A stretch of 64,000 nt of DNA. It comes from Thalassia testudinum. Its lineage: Eukaryota; Streptophyta; Magnoliopsida; Alismatales; Hydrocharitaceae. Under the pieces are notes generated by a model. That model made no database searches. It was not told the DNA's origin and saw nothing but the letters and a program-made list of their open reading frames with translations. How positions within the stretch are numbered: position 1 is the first letter of the stretch; each line of letters begins with the position of its first letter. Where the stretch lies: the NCBI GenBank assembly GCA_037157565.1, contig JAZHRO010000003.1:38329001-38393000 (forward strand). Reading direction: 5' to 3'. Positions 1 to 11,060 of this stretch are shown in pieces. Both the position numbers and the translations under genes were made by a program.

Positions 1-81
1 AACGGTCAGAGACTCAAACCGTTCATTGAACTTACCGATACAAATTTGGCTGAGGCATCTTTTACCCTTTATTCTCCATAA
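1..81 (+). CDS. pol: 3' end of Athila-type pol (element F), integrase C-terminal tail, partial
   Basis: The first 26 codons read in frame from base 1 to a TAA at 79-81. They begin NGQRLKPF, matching the last part of pol in element E (NGQRLKPY near 63490), where it follows the integrase GPY/F region. The rest of F's gag-pol lies left of the window. It is followed by a 3'UTR, PPT and LTR in the same orientation, so this is the coding end of an LTR retrotransposon and not a host gene. Whether the missing part is intact cannot be judged. Confidence 0.75.
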   Translation, partial: NGQRLKPFIELTDTNLAEASFTLYSP

Positions 82-1702
82 GCTCATTGCACTCGATCGA
101 TGGCGTTAAACTCAGCGCTTAACAAGAGGCAACCCATCATTTTGAAAAACCTGAAACCTTTCTTGACATACCTATGCTGAACTCATATTGCAGTTTAGGG
201 TTCATCCATTAGAACAACCGACTCTACCTCTGGTACATGCACCTGAGCTTGAAATCGTCGACAACAGTCATCCTGACCCATTCACGCACCCAAAACCTAT
301 TCTAATGAATGATCTAAGCTGAACTGGAACCCACCTAATTTACAATGAGGACATTGCAAATCATAGGCATGGGGGGGTATGAAAGTGCAAAATGCCGTGA
401 AAATCATCTCACAAGAAAAGGTTTCATCAAAAAAATCATATATCCCAAAAATGCCAAAAAAATTAAAAAATTCTTGAAAAAGAATAAAAAAATGAGAGGA
501 GAGAAAATTTTAAGGGCATATAAATTTTGAGGAGAAAAAGGGGAGAAGTTAAAAATGGCAAAAAGGAGTACAGGTTGAAAAGAAATGAAAAAGAAGATAG
601 TCATTAGTAAGAAATTAAGGAAATAACTTAGTTCTAGACCAAATTAAGAAAAAGAAAATTAAAGGCAAAAAGTGCTAATGAAACACAAAAGAGATTGGTA
701 GGAATGCTAATTTTAGGCCTCTTGGGCTGTGATCATAGGCTTAAAAATTCATGTACCCACTAAAATCTAGATATTCCCTAAGCGGTTGGGCAAAATGCGA
801 AGCTTAAGTATTAGGTCTAAGGCTTAGGGAGTATTTGGCCTCATCAACTGACCTTTGCTTTGCAGGACTCGGTAACCTAGGCAACCCAATCCACACATAG
901 TCTGGTTCAGTGCGCTTAAGTATCAAAATCATGCAAATGCATTTAAGTTGTTCTGAAAAAGTTGCCTAGATTTGGAGCGGATGATCGACACAAGTTGATT
1001 TGGACAAGTTCCTGACGTGGAGAGGTGGGAAATTCCCCATGAAGATGCACAACAACATATCATCTCAGTGCTATTCTCCTAGGATATCTACATATCCTAC
1101 CAGGGGCATGTAAGCACCCTGTGTTGGTTCAGATGCCATAGGCAGCATTATCCTAAAATGTCGATTGGCAGGGTTTGGATTTAGCTACAAAACACCATGG
1201 GTGAGATTATCTCGAAATCTCGAAAGCCAAGGTTCTTGGTGTTGCCATTGGCGATGCTATCTCGAAGCATTGATTGCCAAGGATCCTTCGAGGATGGATG
1301 ATGGGGACTAGGAATCCGATAAAGATTGTATTGTGAAGCCAATTCGAAGCTAGAAATAAAAAGAAAAGAGACAGAAAACTCTCCTAAAAAAAAGAAAATT
1401 CCTCAGTCTCTCTCTTACAAAAATGCACTGCAAACTGAACCGAGGCTAAAATATGTTACAAGCATAGGTGCTTGAACTGCGGAGTTCAACGAACCTTACG
1501 ATAGTTCCTGTGGGCCTTAAAAGGCTTCACGGTAGACTGAGGCTAGAGCTGGTCAGGTTTGGATCTTGGTTGGTACTTGAGGACCTCTAGGCCTACTATT
1601 GGCATTCTAACCTAATAGACAGAAGAAAGCACACATCACAGTTTTTTGGCATCAAAGGATTTCATGGTCTAGAATCAAGTTAAAACCTTAAAATTTTGCT
1701 GC
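82..1702 (+). other. 3' untranslated region of element F
   Basis: This non-coding stretch between the pol stop and the PPT aligns by eye, in opposite orientation, with the 3'UTR of D (25487-27012). Shared parts include the opening block with GCTGAGGCAT and AGCGCTTAA and a GAGGCAACCC motif, the AATGAGGACATTGCA box, and two copies of a 35-bp unit around ATCTCGAAGC (1195-1229 and 1245-1279). No supported ORF is present; the 61-codon frame at 345-530 is Lys-rich low complexity. Confidence 0.7.
344..377 (+). promoter_or_regulatory. conserved PPT-like box in 3'UTR (F)
   Basis: AATGAGGACATTGCA (344-358) is followed after six bases by AGGCATGGGGGGG (365-377). The second half repeats the true PPT motif found at 1703-1716. 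The same pair of motifs occurs at the matching place in D, B, C, A and E. A second plus-strand priming site is a guess from the sequence. Confidence 0.6.
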
Positions 1703-1716
1703 TAGGCATGGGGGTA
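1703..1716 (+). other. polypurine tract of element F
   Basis: TAGGCATGGGGGTA lies directly before the TGATAGGAAC start of the 3' LTR. The same motif stands immediately before the 3' LTRs of D, A, C and (one base changed) B. Confidence 0.8.
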
Positions 1717-2652
1717 TGATAGGAACACCATCATGACTTCTATCTCATTTTGACCCAATAATGAAGAGAATAAATGCTCTTACACAGCCAACGAAAGGTC
1801 GGAATTCACTACATAACCTTTCTGAGAGAAACACAAGAAACAAGCGGTAAAAATGTAATTTTACCAATGTAGTACAACCACGGGTTTTCTCAAGGGATAA
1901 ACAAATATCAAATGGTCTTAATAAGATAACAAGTTGGTTGAATTTGACAGAAAAGGGTTTATGTGTATTTTGTGAATTAAATGACTTCTTAAAACCCTAA
2001 AAATAGACCCACTTGATTAACCAAGGTTTTTGTCAGGATAAAATTCACTTAAACCCTCTAAAAATCATAGAAAAATATTATCTAGGATTTAGTAGCTTCA
2101 GTTTGGCCATTAGAACCCATCTTGACCTAGAATAGGGTCTCAGACAAATATTTACCCCAAATTGGGTTTTTGCATAAATTTCCCAATCAAACGGGGTCAA
2201 ACCCAAAATTCAACTTCACCATTGAATTCCTTTGGTCCAAATTAGGTTTGTATCAAAATTTGGACCCAAGATGAGTTTTCCTTGACATAGTTTGGAAAAA
2301 TGTTTAACATGATTACATTTCTACCCCTAACTTTAAAAAATAATTGCTAACAGCCCCTAGCTTTTTCGTCATCCTCACAAGTAGGCCCATCCTCCACTAT
2401 CGCGGAGGAAACCTACTCCAGTGGCCTTTAACTTGGAAGTTCTCCTTGATTGCTTGGAGGATCTCTTCCAAAATTGGAATGGAGATCCTCTAAGAAATTC
2501 CCGTTAGTATGAACCCATATTTGGGATCTGATTCCCTCTCAATCTCTCATGCAAATGCGTGAGAGATGTGAGTATCTCAATGACTTCCATCTCCAGTGAG
2601 CTTCCAAGCTTGGGAAGCTTGCTACCCAAGCTCCAACCGACCTCCAAAGATC

Positions 2653-2660
2653 TATTTAAA
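2653..2660 (+). promoter_or_regulatory. probable TATA box in F 3' LTR
   Basis: TATTTAAA followed by GGAGCC lies 936 bp from the U3 start. In D's LTR the TATAAATA lies 930 bp from the U3 start, so the position is conserved. Confidence 0.55.
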
Positions 2661-3678
2661 GGAGCCCAGACCTTCCAAACCTCTTCACGCTTGACTTCGG
2701 CCGCAAACACCCATAATTCCTCTCTTCTCCTCACAGCCGTAGGCTGCTCGATGTCCGACAACCTTCCCTGCTCCTCCATGTCGTCCAACCACCATACATG
2801 TGGTGGATCCATCTTCCCTGACTTCATCCTCATCTTGCAGTACCAGCAAGTGCTTTTCTCTCTTCTTCCTCGCCGATACCACCTCACCAAAGCTGTCTTC
2901 ATCTCCGACGTCGGCCACACCAAACCAAACACCCTCGCTCACCCCCTTCGTCCCTTGACCTCCCAGTTAAGTTCTTTCTCACCACTACTTTCCTTCCGCA
3001 TTTATTCCACCTTAAATCGACCACTACCGCCCCTCGCACCTCCATCCCTTCCATCTCCGACCACCAACTCCGGCGAGGCCATCCCACCACCACAGGCCAC
3101 CGCAACCCTCGCCGACAAGCCCATGAGCTCCACCGCACCTCATTGATCCCTTCCCCTCACTCAACTCATTGTGGCACTCACCTGAACACCTCCTCGAACA
3201 CACCCACTCACTCGCACACAATGTGCCCTAGGCATGCGCTCACAAGCACCTACAAGCCATGCTTCGGCGAACCCTCCTGAATAATTTGACGTGGCTGTGA
3301 GGCCATTTTTGTGTTTTCTGGTAGCAAGCCCCATCTACCAATGGTGCAAGCTTGAAGCTTGCTCGCAACCACTCTAGGCCTTGCTGCTCCAAGTGTTGCT
3401 GTCCCAGGCTGCGCGAAATTCCCTCGCGCATGCATCCAGGCTCTCAATTCCAATCGAAGGCCTCAACAGTTGGGGCAATTGAGCGAGCCACTCCCTATTG
3501 CAGATGTGCGGAAGGAGGGTGGGACATTTAGTCTCACCTCGGAAGTGAAAGAGCTCCTACACCCAAATAAATTGAAAAAGTGAAAGAGGTTGTTTGCCTG
3601 CAACACTGAGGGTGAGGTCCTCGTTCCCCCTTCACCGGACTCATCTACGGCACTGCCCATGCGGACCTAGCCAACCCG

Positions 3679-3683
3679 ACTAC
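3679..3683. repeat. target-site duplication ACTAC, left of A
   Basis: ACTAC directly precedes the A element and is repeated exactly at 13900-13904 after it. Confidence 0.9.
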
Positions 3684-4392
3684 TGATAAGTCAGTTTTTG
3701 CTTTCGAATTATGTTGTTAAGATGATTTGTCGTTGTAGGATCAAAGTAGTGGAAAATCGCTCAACAGAACAACTAAAATTAAATTAAACCACTCACAGGA
3801 GAGCGGGTTGTGTCCATAGGGAGGCAATGACTTAGTTAAACTCTCAATTAGGTCAAAATAATGTTCACTAAACTATTCGCCTGATCAAAAAATGCCTGTG
3901 TAGCTCTGAAAGTAAACCTTAAATTTATGGAGAAGTCAAGGGTGTTAATGTAATTTTTATGTCAGAAAATTATCCATGTTCAAGAGTATGCCATGTACTA
4001 TTCACTTGCATGCATACAAAAATGTCATTCAAAATTAAATTCAATGCAGATAGAGATGAATAACAAGGTTTAACATTTCTCTAGAAGCATGAGCATGAAG
4101 GCATAAATTCACCATAAAATAATGATAAATCAAAATCCATTTTCATGGCAATGGCATGAAATCTAATTATTAATAGAGGATGAAACAGAGGATTAGCTTC
4201 GGGTGGAGCTTGTGCACGGATGAAGGAGAGATGGATGGCGAGTTAGCGACCAGAAGTAGCCCTCTCCGATCCGCACCTGATAGTGGTGGTGGGTCGATAG
4301 ATAGTGGTCAGAGTCGACCTGCCGGAGGGAAGAAGTGGCGGCGGAGTCGGCCTGCTTAAATACTTAAATAGCCCATAAATATGGGCTAATCA
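3684..4392 (-). repeat. A 3' LTR (709 bp, internally deleted)
   Basis: The ends are TGATTAGCCC and GACTTATCA (minus strand), as in the 5' LTR at 12212-13899. From 3684 to about 4350 it follows the 5' LTR closely. It then jumps straight to the terminal TTAAATACTTAAAT block, missing roughly 980 bp that includes the GC-rich transcribed part. Confidence 0.88.
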
Positions 4393-4408
4393 AATACCCC
4401 CATGCCTT
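4393..4408 (-). other. polypurine tract of element A
   Basis: On the minus strand AAGGCATGGGGGTATT directly precedes the LTR start TGATTAGCCC. Confidence 0.8.
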
Positions 4409-4819
4409 GTTTTTGCTAGTCCCTAGCAAATCCAAGCAAAACCTAGCACTCCAAGTAGACTAGCCAACCCAATCGGTCTTCCTTTAGAAATAGATTAAGT
4501 TCAGACTTTAGACCTAAGGTTCCCAAGTAGTTGCTAAGTTACAGACTAGGTCGGCTAAAGACGGGTTGCAAGCACAAGTTTCCCTGATTTTTGACTCTAC
4601 CCTAAGATTTATTGATCCCTGAGATTAAAGCATCCATGCATGTGCATTGGTTTGAGTTATTTGAGGTTGGTATGACTGCCAACCTAGAAAGGAAAAAGGA
4701 TTTTATATATATATATATTCTTTTTTTTTTTTTGATTCCTCTAAGTCTAACCTCGGATTAGCTATCAACACGGTTTGTGTCGGATTCATTATCCCCATCA
4801 CCGTACCTTGAAGGGTGCC

Positions 4820-4961
4820 TAGCTTTCGATGGTTCAAGATAGCACCGTCCATAGTGACCCCAAGAACTGGCAATCGACACTTCGAGATAGTATCGCCCAT
4901 GGATTTCTTAAGAGAATTTAGGCCTGTGGCAATCAACACTTCGAGATAGGGCCGCCCATGG
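4820..4961 (-). repeat. three copies of a 35-bp unit in A 3'UTR
   Basis: The units at 4820-4854, 4868-4902 and 4927-4961 share the core TTCGAGATAG and end CCATGG (plus strand). The same unit occurs three times in D (25921-26064) and twice in F (1195-1279), so it is old and maintained. No function is known to me. Confidence 0.65.
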
Positions 4962-5570
4962 TACCTAAACCGCACAATGCGCTTACATGGCCACAGTAGG
5001 ATGGATATCCTAAGAGACAAGCACTGAAGAGGTAGCATGTTATCATCGCATCTCAAGGTGAGTATATACTCCACCTCTCCTGCAGCAGGAACTCTTCCAT
5101 TCAAATTGTGTTTTCAAGCCTGTCCTAAGTCAAAACTAAGAGAACCAAATTTCTTTTAAGAAATGAATTATGGTGATCACTTACACAAGACCAAGTGTGT
5201 GAAATTTGGATGCTTGGGTTACAAGGACCCGTAAACCGAAAGGTAGAACAAGACTCCAGGTACTACCCTACCTTTTAACTCAATCCCTAGCTTTCCTTCA
5301 TCAACCTCTTGAGGAATGGTCCGCAACATAACTCCTACTTAAGTTTTTAGGTCCACAAAGGACCCTAAAGGTCTAAAGGTAGTAGCTCACTTAGCTTCTA
5401 AAGTTCGACCCTAGAATCAACTTAGTCTAACCTAGAGTTCTGATTTGCTTAAGAATGCAGGGCCTAGCAAGTTAAGCTCAAAACCTTTTTTTTATATATT
5501 TTTATATTTTTTTTAATGCATGAGTGAATGCAAAATGTACACATGATATAAATAAATGCCTCAGGTCCTC

Positions 5571-5602
5571 TCCCCCAAGCCTGGTTTGAAGAATGTCCTC
5601 AG
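5571..5602 (-). promoter_or_regulatory. conserved PPT-like box in 3'UTR (A)
   Basis: On the minus strand a TGAGGACATTC motif is followed by AGGCTTGGGGGA, matching 63622-63654 in E and the boxes in F, D, B and C. Confidence 0.55.
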
Positions 5603-5653
5603 AAACAAAAATAGTTAAAGGAAGATATTACCTGAGGTGGAGAATGGTAGGAG

Positions 5654-6749
5654 CTAAGGCTCCTCAAGAGTGACCTCATCAACCAGATGGCCATCCAAAG
5701 TAATGTATGGTTTTAACTGTTGACCGTTGACGATAAAGGGAGTTGCTGAAGAGGAAGGGCTTTTAATCTCCACAGCTCCATGCGGAAACAGTTTAGTGAT
5801 TATGTAAGGCCCATCCCAACAAAATTTTAACTTCCCAAGAAAAAGCTTAAGTCTGGAATTGAAAAGCCAGACTTGTTGGTTGGGCTCAAAGGTCTTTCGA
5901 AGTATATACTTATCATGCAAGACCTTAGTTCTTTCTTTATAAGCTTGAGAGGTGTCATAAGCATCATTCCTCAGCTCCTCAAGCTCACTTAATTCCAGAA
6001 GTCGTGCCTTACCTGCCTTTTCTATTTCCATGTTAACACTTCGAATAGCCCAAAGTGCCCTATGTTCCAACTCAATGGGTAAATGGCATGCTTTCCCATA
6101 CAAAATCCGAAAGGGAGAAGTACCCAAAGGGGTATTATAGGCCGTTCGATATGCCCACAAAGCATCATCGAGCTTTTGGGACCAGTCTTTCCTATCAAGT
6201 CTAATGGTCTTTTCTAAAATATTTTTATCTCCCTATTCGAACCTGGCCACTCGTCCGACGATGATAAGGGGTAGCAACCTTGTGAGTCACTCCCAGACTC
6301 TTGATTAGCCGATTAAAGTGGTGGTTTTAGAAATGAGGTCCCCCATCACTTATAATGGTCTTGGGGCAGCCGAAACGAGATATGATATTGGCCTTCACAA
6401 ATTTCAAAACCACAGAGTGGTCATTTGTGTGTGTTGGAATGGCCTCTATCCATTTAGAGACATAATCAACTGCCACCAAGATATATTCATAACCATGGGA
6501 TGAAGGGAAGGGGCCCATAAAGTCAATTCCCCACACATCAAAAATTTCAACAGATTGAATAGGGTGTTGAGGGATTTCATTCCTCATCCCAATCGTTCTA
6601 GTCAGTTGACATCTAATACAGGCCTTAGCAAAATTATGAGAATCCTTAAATAATGAAGGCCACCAAAAATTGAACTGGAGAACCTTAAAAGCTATTTTCT
6701 TAGCACCAAAGTGTCCTCCACAATGAAGTTCATGGCAAAAACTCAGCAC
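5654..6749 (-). pseudogene. pol: integrase of element A, broken
   Basis: Two open pieces (6327-6749 and 5654-6160) are separated by a stop and a frameshift. The first holds the zinc-binding HELHCGGHF start, the CIRCQ cysteines, the first catalytic Asp in WGIDFMGP and the second in ISDGGPHF, where it ends at a stop. The region with the catalytic Glu follows in a disturbed frame. The second piece holds the C-terminal GPY/F motif ([12 protein letters not shown]) and ends near NGQQLKPY. The intact counterpart is at 62480-63567 in E. Confidence 0.85.
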
Positions 6750-7649
6750 ACTTTATTGTTCCTCTTCAGGTACACAACATCTCAACGCTTGGTCTTATCC
6801 AATTCTAAATAATTTAGGCTCTTCACAATGAAAATATCCTACTTGGGAAATGAATCTCTTTCTTTTATGCTCATCTCATGAGCCAGGAGTTTCTCCAGTG
6901 ACCAAGTAATTTACAGCATCAGCATACCAAGGTAAAGTTGGTGTTACCGCCATCAGGGTTTCATCGAGAAATGTCTTGTGGATGTCTCCGGAAAGAGAGT
7001 CATTGAGTGGAAGGTAAGACAACTGGTTAGCCACAACAGTTTCTACTCCTTTCTTTCAGTGTATCTCCAAGTCAAATTCTTGAAGGAGTAGGATCCACCT
7101 AATCAAACGTGGCTTAGAATCTTTCTTAGCAATGAGATGTTTCACTGTCGCATGATCAGTGAAAATAACCACCTTAGACCTAAGAAGATAAGACCTAAAC
7201 TTCTCCAGAGCAAAAACTACAGCAAGTAATTCTTTTTCAAAGACGGTGTAGTTTTGCTGCGGTTCGGTTAAAGTCTTGTTGGCATAATGTAGCACATGAG
7301 GTCTTCCCTCTACCCTTTGTCCAAGGACTGCTCCCATTACATAATCCAAAGCATCACACATCAACTCAAATGGGAGTGTCCAATCAAGAGCTCAAAGAAT
7401 AGGCGTAGAGATCAAGGCCTCCTTTAGAGTTTGAAAGGCCTCGACACACTTTGAATCAAAATTGAAGGAAGATTCCTTCGCCAACAACTCAAAAAGTGGC
7501 TTAGAAATTTTACTAAAATTTTTAATAAAGCGCCTATAAAAGCTAGCATGGCCGAGAAAGGATCTAATTTGTTTGGCATTAGTGGGCAATGGGAGTTTGG
7601 AAATAGAATCAATCTTGGCTTTATGTACTTCCAAACCTTGCTCAAACAC
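6750..7649 (-). pseudogene. pol: RT connection, RNase H and linker of element A, broken
   Basis: Piece 7392-7649 is the end of RT ([14 protein letters not shown]). Piece 7056-7364 is RNase H, with the catalytic Asp in CDALD, Glu in FEKELLAVV and Asp in TDHAT. The usual Ser after CDA is Leu here. Stops separate it from the linker that leads to the integrase, which is heavily broken between 6750 and 7055. All of it aligns with 61640-62470 in E. Confidence 0.82.
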
Positions 7650-7673
7650 AACATGCCCAAGTACAATTCCCTT

Positions 7674-8417
7674 CTATACCATGAAGTGACTTTTCTCCCA
7701 GCTGAGGTCTAAACTAGTCTCCTTACATCGCTTCAACACATTCTCCAGGTGCAGGAGATACTGGACAAAAGACGAGCCATAAATGGAGTAGTCATCCATA
7801 AACACTTCAACACACTCGTCAATCATGTCCGAAAAAATAGACATCATACACCACTGGAAGGTTGCAGGGGCATTACATAATCCAAACGGCATATGCCTAA
7901 ATGCAAATGTATCGTAAGGACTCGTGAATGTCATCTTCTTCTGGTCATCAGGGAAGACTGCAACCTGGTTGTACCCAGAATATCCATCGAGAAAGCAATA
8001 GTACTTATTCCCTGCCAATTTCTCAAAAATTTGATCAATAAAAGGCAAGGGAAAGTGATCTTTCTGGGTAGCGGTGTTCAACTTGCAATAATCAATGCAG
8101 ACCCTCTATCCAGTTGAGGGTCTAGTGACAACTTGTTGACCTTGGTCATTAAATTCCACAGTAAAGACTGCCTTCTTTGGCACCACATGAATAGGACTTA
8201 CCCATTTATTATCTACAATGGGATATATGATCCCAGTGTCCAACCACTTCTGAATTTCCTTTTTAACTACCTCCCTCATATTAGGGTTCAGACGTCTCTG
8301 CATGTCCCTAAATGGCTTGATGGAATCATCAGTATAAATGTGGTGCATGCAGAGTGTAGAGTCTATACCATTAATGTCTACAATGCTCCCAGCAATAGCT
8401 TCCTTGTGCCTAGACAA
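7674..8417 (-). pseudogene. pol: reverse transcriptase of element A, broken
   Basis: Pieces 8106-8417 and 7674-8081 cover the fingers and palm. Conserved parts are [47 protein letters not shown] and the active-site FMDD (7791-7802). A stop replaces the Trp found in E just after TRPSTG, and another replaces the Gln after HFMV. The catalytic motif is kept but the protein cannot be made whole. Confidence 0.87.
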
Positions 8418-9299
8418 GCATTCAATCAGGGCTCCCTCCTATGCCTTAGATAGCACAGCCGAAATGATATTGGGGAGCATATCATTGGCACCTAGGAAGA
8501 CGTACTTGAGAGTGTTAGGGAGGGGTATCAACTCAAGGTCGGGGGTTTGTATGGTTCATGGTTTCGTAATAGATGTCCCCATGTCAAGTAGCAGATCTGC
8601 CTTGGGCAGAGATGATGGGGGAAGAGACTTAGTAGAAACACCCAACAACTCCTCAAGTTCATGTATATCCCCTTCACATTCCTCCAAGAGATGGGAATGC
8701 TCATTTAGCATGACATGTTGTATGGGGTCATCACATAACATTGCAGGGGTTGCCTCTTCAATCAGATCATCTATTACCTCAACCTGAGAACAATCCTCAA
8801 GTCCAGCTTGTTTGTAAGCATCAAACACATTAAGTCGGATTTTCCTGTTCCCAAAGCCCATTTTCAATGCCCTAGTATTGTAATTGATTGAAGCATGTGA
8901 ACTTGCAAGGAAGGGGTGACCCAAAATGATGGAGGGTTTGGTTGGCTCGTTGGTAGGGTTAGTGTCCAAAACTAAGAAGTCAATGGGAAAGAAGAAATCC
9001 TCCACTCTTACAAGGACATCTTCCAAAATTCTCCGTGGTGTCTTAAGTGATCGATCAGCAACTTGAAGGATTACAGGGCTAAGCTTCAGATTGCCTCCCC
9101 CAAGATGTTCATACACGTAGCTCAGAAGGATGTTCACCCCTGCACCCAGATCAAGTAGAGCCTCACCAATCTATAAGTCACCAATAACCACTGAGATGTA
9201 CGGGGCTCCTGGGTCCTTAAGTTTCGGGGGTGTGCCATGTTGAATAATTGAGCTAACAGAATCAGGCAGGACAACTTTTGATTGGACCTATTTCCTAGA
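8418..9299 (-). pseudogene. pol: aspartic protease and protease/RT linker of element A, broken
   Basis: The longest piece (8556-9137) contains the LADRS-like VADRSLKTP, FLVLDTNPT and IILGHPFLA segments of an Athila-type retroviral aspartic protease. The catalytic DLGA lies just upstream, past a stop, near 9140-9160. The piece ends in the acidic linker (EECEGDIHELEELLG) before RT. Relative to E one base is present here that E lacks near 60485, so A keeps the ancestral frame across that point. Confidence 0.8.
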
Positions 9300-11060
9300 T
9301 TACCGCTTTTTCATGCACAGGTCCTTTAAGAAGAAGGCATAAGATAGAATCTGCCTGATAGCTTCAAGCAAAGGCAGGTTAATCTGCACTTGCTTGAAAG
9401 TTTCTGTGATCTCATCCGTCTTATCTTTAGCTCTAGATGAGCCAGCAGAAGTCTTCCCAGAGGTGGATAAGCACTCTGGAAAGGGCACTCTCGATCTCTG
9501 GGTGGAAGGGTTGTCATGATGAGTAAGGGGTGGAACGGGGGCAACTTCTTCTGGTGAGGTGATTTCAAGCGGAGAAGATTTGGACAAGTCTTCTCCGGTG
9601 GGGGTGAAAGTCAGGGTGGATGGTTTTCTATGTGGTGAGACTATAGGAGCATCGGGTTTGGAAATTTCTTTCCCACTTCTCAGAATAGTCACCACCTGAG
9701 CATGCTCCCTAAAGACAATCCCTTTTCATTTAGAATTCTCCTTAGCAGCACTGGGGAGCTTCCCAGTTTCCCTCTATCTAACAGCCTCAACAAGGTGTCC
9801 TATTTGTGATTTCATCCCATGTATAGCCTTGTCATGAGATTGGATGATGGCACTTCGACTTTCTTGCATAGTTTTCAACATTGCCTTCATTTCATCCATC
9901 TCAGAGGTCTTAGGTTGAGCAAAGGTCTGAGATTGGTTCATTTGATGGTTTTGAAAGGATTGCGGTTTACAATTCCTTGAATTTGAGACATATCCTTGTC
10001 CCCATGAAATGTTTGGGTGTTTCCTCCATCGCTCTTTATAAGAGTTGGAAAAGGGGTCATTACGAGGTCTAGGACGGAACCCTTGAGCGGCATTCAGATC
10101 CGCATGTACAAGCTCAGGGAATTGGGAGGCCAAGTGGCAATCCAAAGTGGCATGTGTATTGCCTTGGCAAATTGAGCATTCGGAAGCTTGGGATGTGGAG
10201 GTGTTAGATACGAATTGACTCAGGCTCGACATAAGCCTTTCCATGCTTTGATTCAATAATTGAATCTGATAGGCTAAATTCTAGGTGTCCCTTGCCTCAT
10301 TTGCCTCCAACTTTCTTTGCATGAGAGTGGATTTTCTATCCATGTAGGCAGAATTCAAGTGAATAGAATTCTCACTCAAACTATCAAGAAGGTTCCAAGC
10401 TTCATCCTCAGTCTTAGATAGAAAGGTTCCTGCACAGGCACCATCCATAGTTTTCCTATGCGAATCATTTAGTCCGGTGTCGAACCTTTCAACCAGTTGC
10501 CACTTAGGCACTTGGTGATGTGGGGAAAGTCTCAGCAAGTCATTAAAGTGCTCCCACGCATCATGGAAAGCTTCCCCATCCTTTTGAACAAAACTCATAA
10601 TTTCCCTCCTAAAGTGATTTGTTTTGCTCATGGGGAAGTACTTCTTCAAAAGCTCCTTCTCTAGGGAATCCCAACTGTTAATATCATCGAGGGTGTGATA
10701 CCAATACTTGGCTTTGTCCTTAAGGGAGAAGGGAAACAGGGTCCACATTTGAGTGTCATCAGTAATGCCCTACAACTTCATCATGGAACAGACCTCGGTG
10801 AATTCCTCTATATGCCTGTAAGGGTCTTCCCTAGTAGTAGCATAAAAAGAGGGCAGCAAGGATATGGTACTGCTTTTGATCTCATAAGGATTGTCCCCTC
10901 CAGGTCTACATAGTGCAGGGCCAACTTGATTGGTTGGAATGAAATATTCCTTATGGCTCCTTTGACCGGCCATTTCTATCCTTGGAAGGTTTCTTCTTAA
11001 GATTCTTTCAGGTTCAGGATCAAACACAAGTTGTCTCCTAGGAGAATGCGTACCAAGCAT
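9300..11060 (-). pseudogene. gag: gag of element A, broken
   Basis: Pieces 10770-11060, 10281-10748, 9774-10256 and 9300-9695 together cover Gag. They start at MLGTHSPRRQ, with MAGQ about 30 codons later; E starts MLGRRSL and then MADQ. The Retrotrans_gag core (FPFSLKDKAKYWYHTLD, LLKKYFPMSK) is in the second piece. The third has a complete zinc knuckle, C-X2-C-X4-H-X4-C, reading CSICQGNTHATLDC, which E has lost. A helical segment (MDEMKAMLKTMQE) follows. The breaks are stops and frame changes. Confidence 0.85.

Larger units (their letters stand above)
1717..3683 (+). repeat. 3' LTR of element F, first part (interrupted by A)
   Basis: The LTR starts TGATAGGAAC and matches the U3 of D's LTRs (reverse strand, ending at 25471 and 32760) and of solo LTR S. 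It stops at 3683 where A is inserted and resumes at 13905. The two parts total about 2.69 kb, close to the 2.73-2.76 kb LTRs of D. A Ser/Pro-rich 195-codon frame (2559-3146) lies in the transcribed part of the LTR and is not supported as a gene. Confidence 0.75.
4409..5653 (-). other. 3' untranslated region of element A
   Basis: This is the non-coding stretch between the pol end and the PPT. It is homologous in blocks to the 3'UTR of D and F (repeated 35-bp unit, GGATATCCTA block) and to the start of E's 3'UTR. A 133-codon frame at 4703-5104 crosses the repeats and is not supported as a gene. Confidence 0.7.

Noticed and set aside
2559..3146. 195-codon Ser/Pro-rich frame in F's LTR
   Set aside because: LTR sequence with no homologous frame seen in D or S; probably chance.
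4703..5104. 133-codon frame on the minus strand after A's pol, considered as an env-like gene
   Set aside because: It crosses the 35-bp UTR repeats, has no signal or membrane segment, and is not open in D or F.
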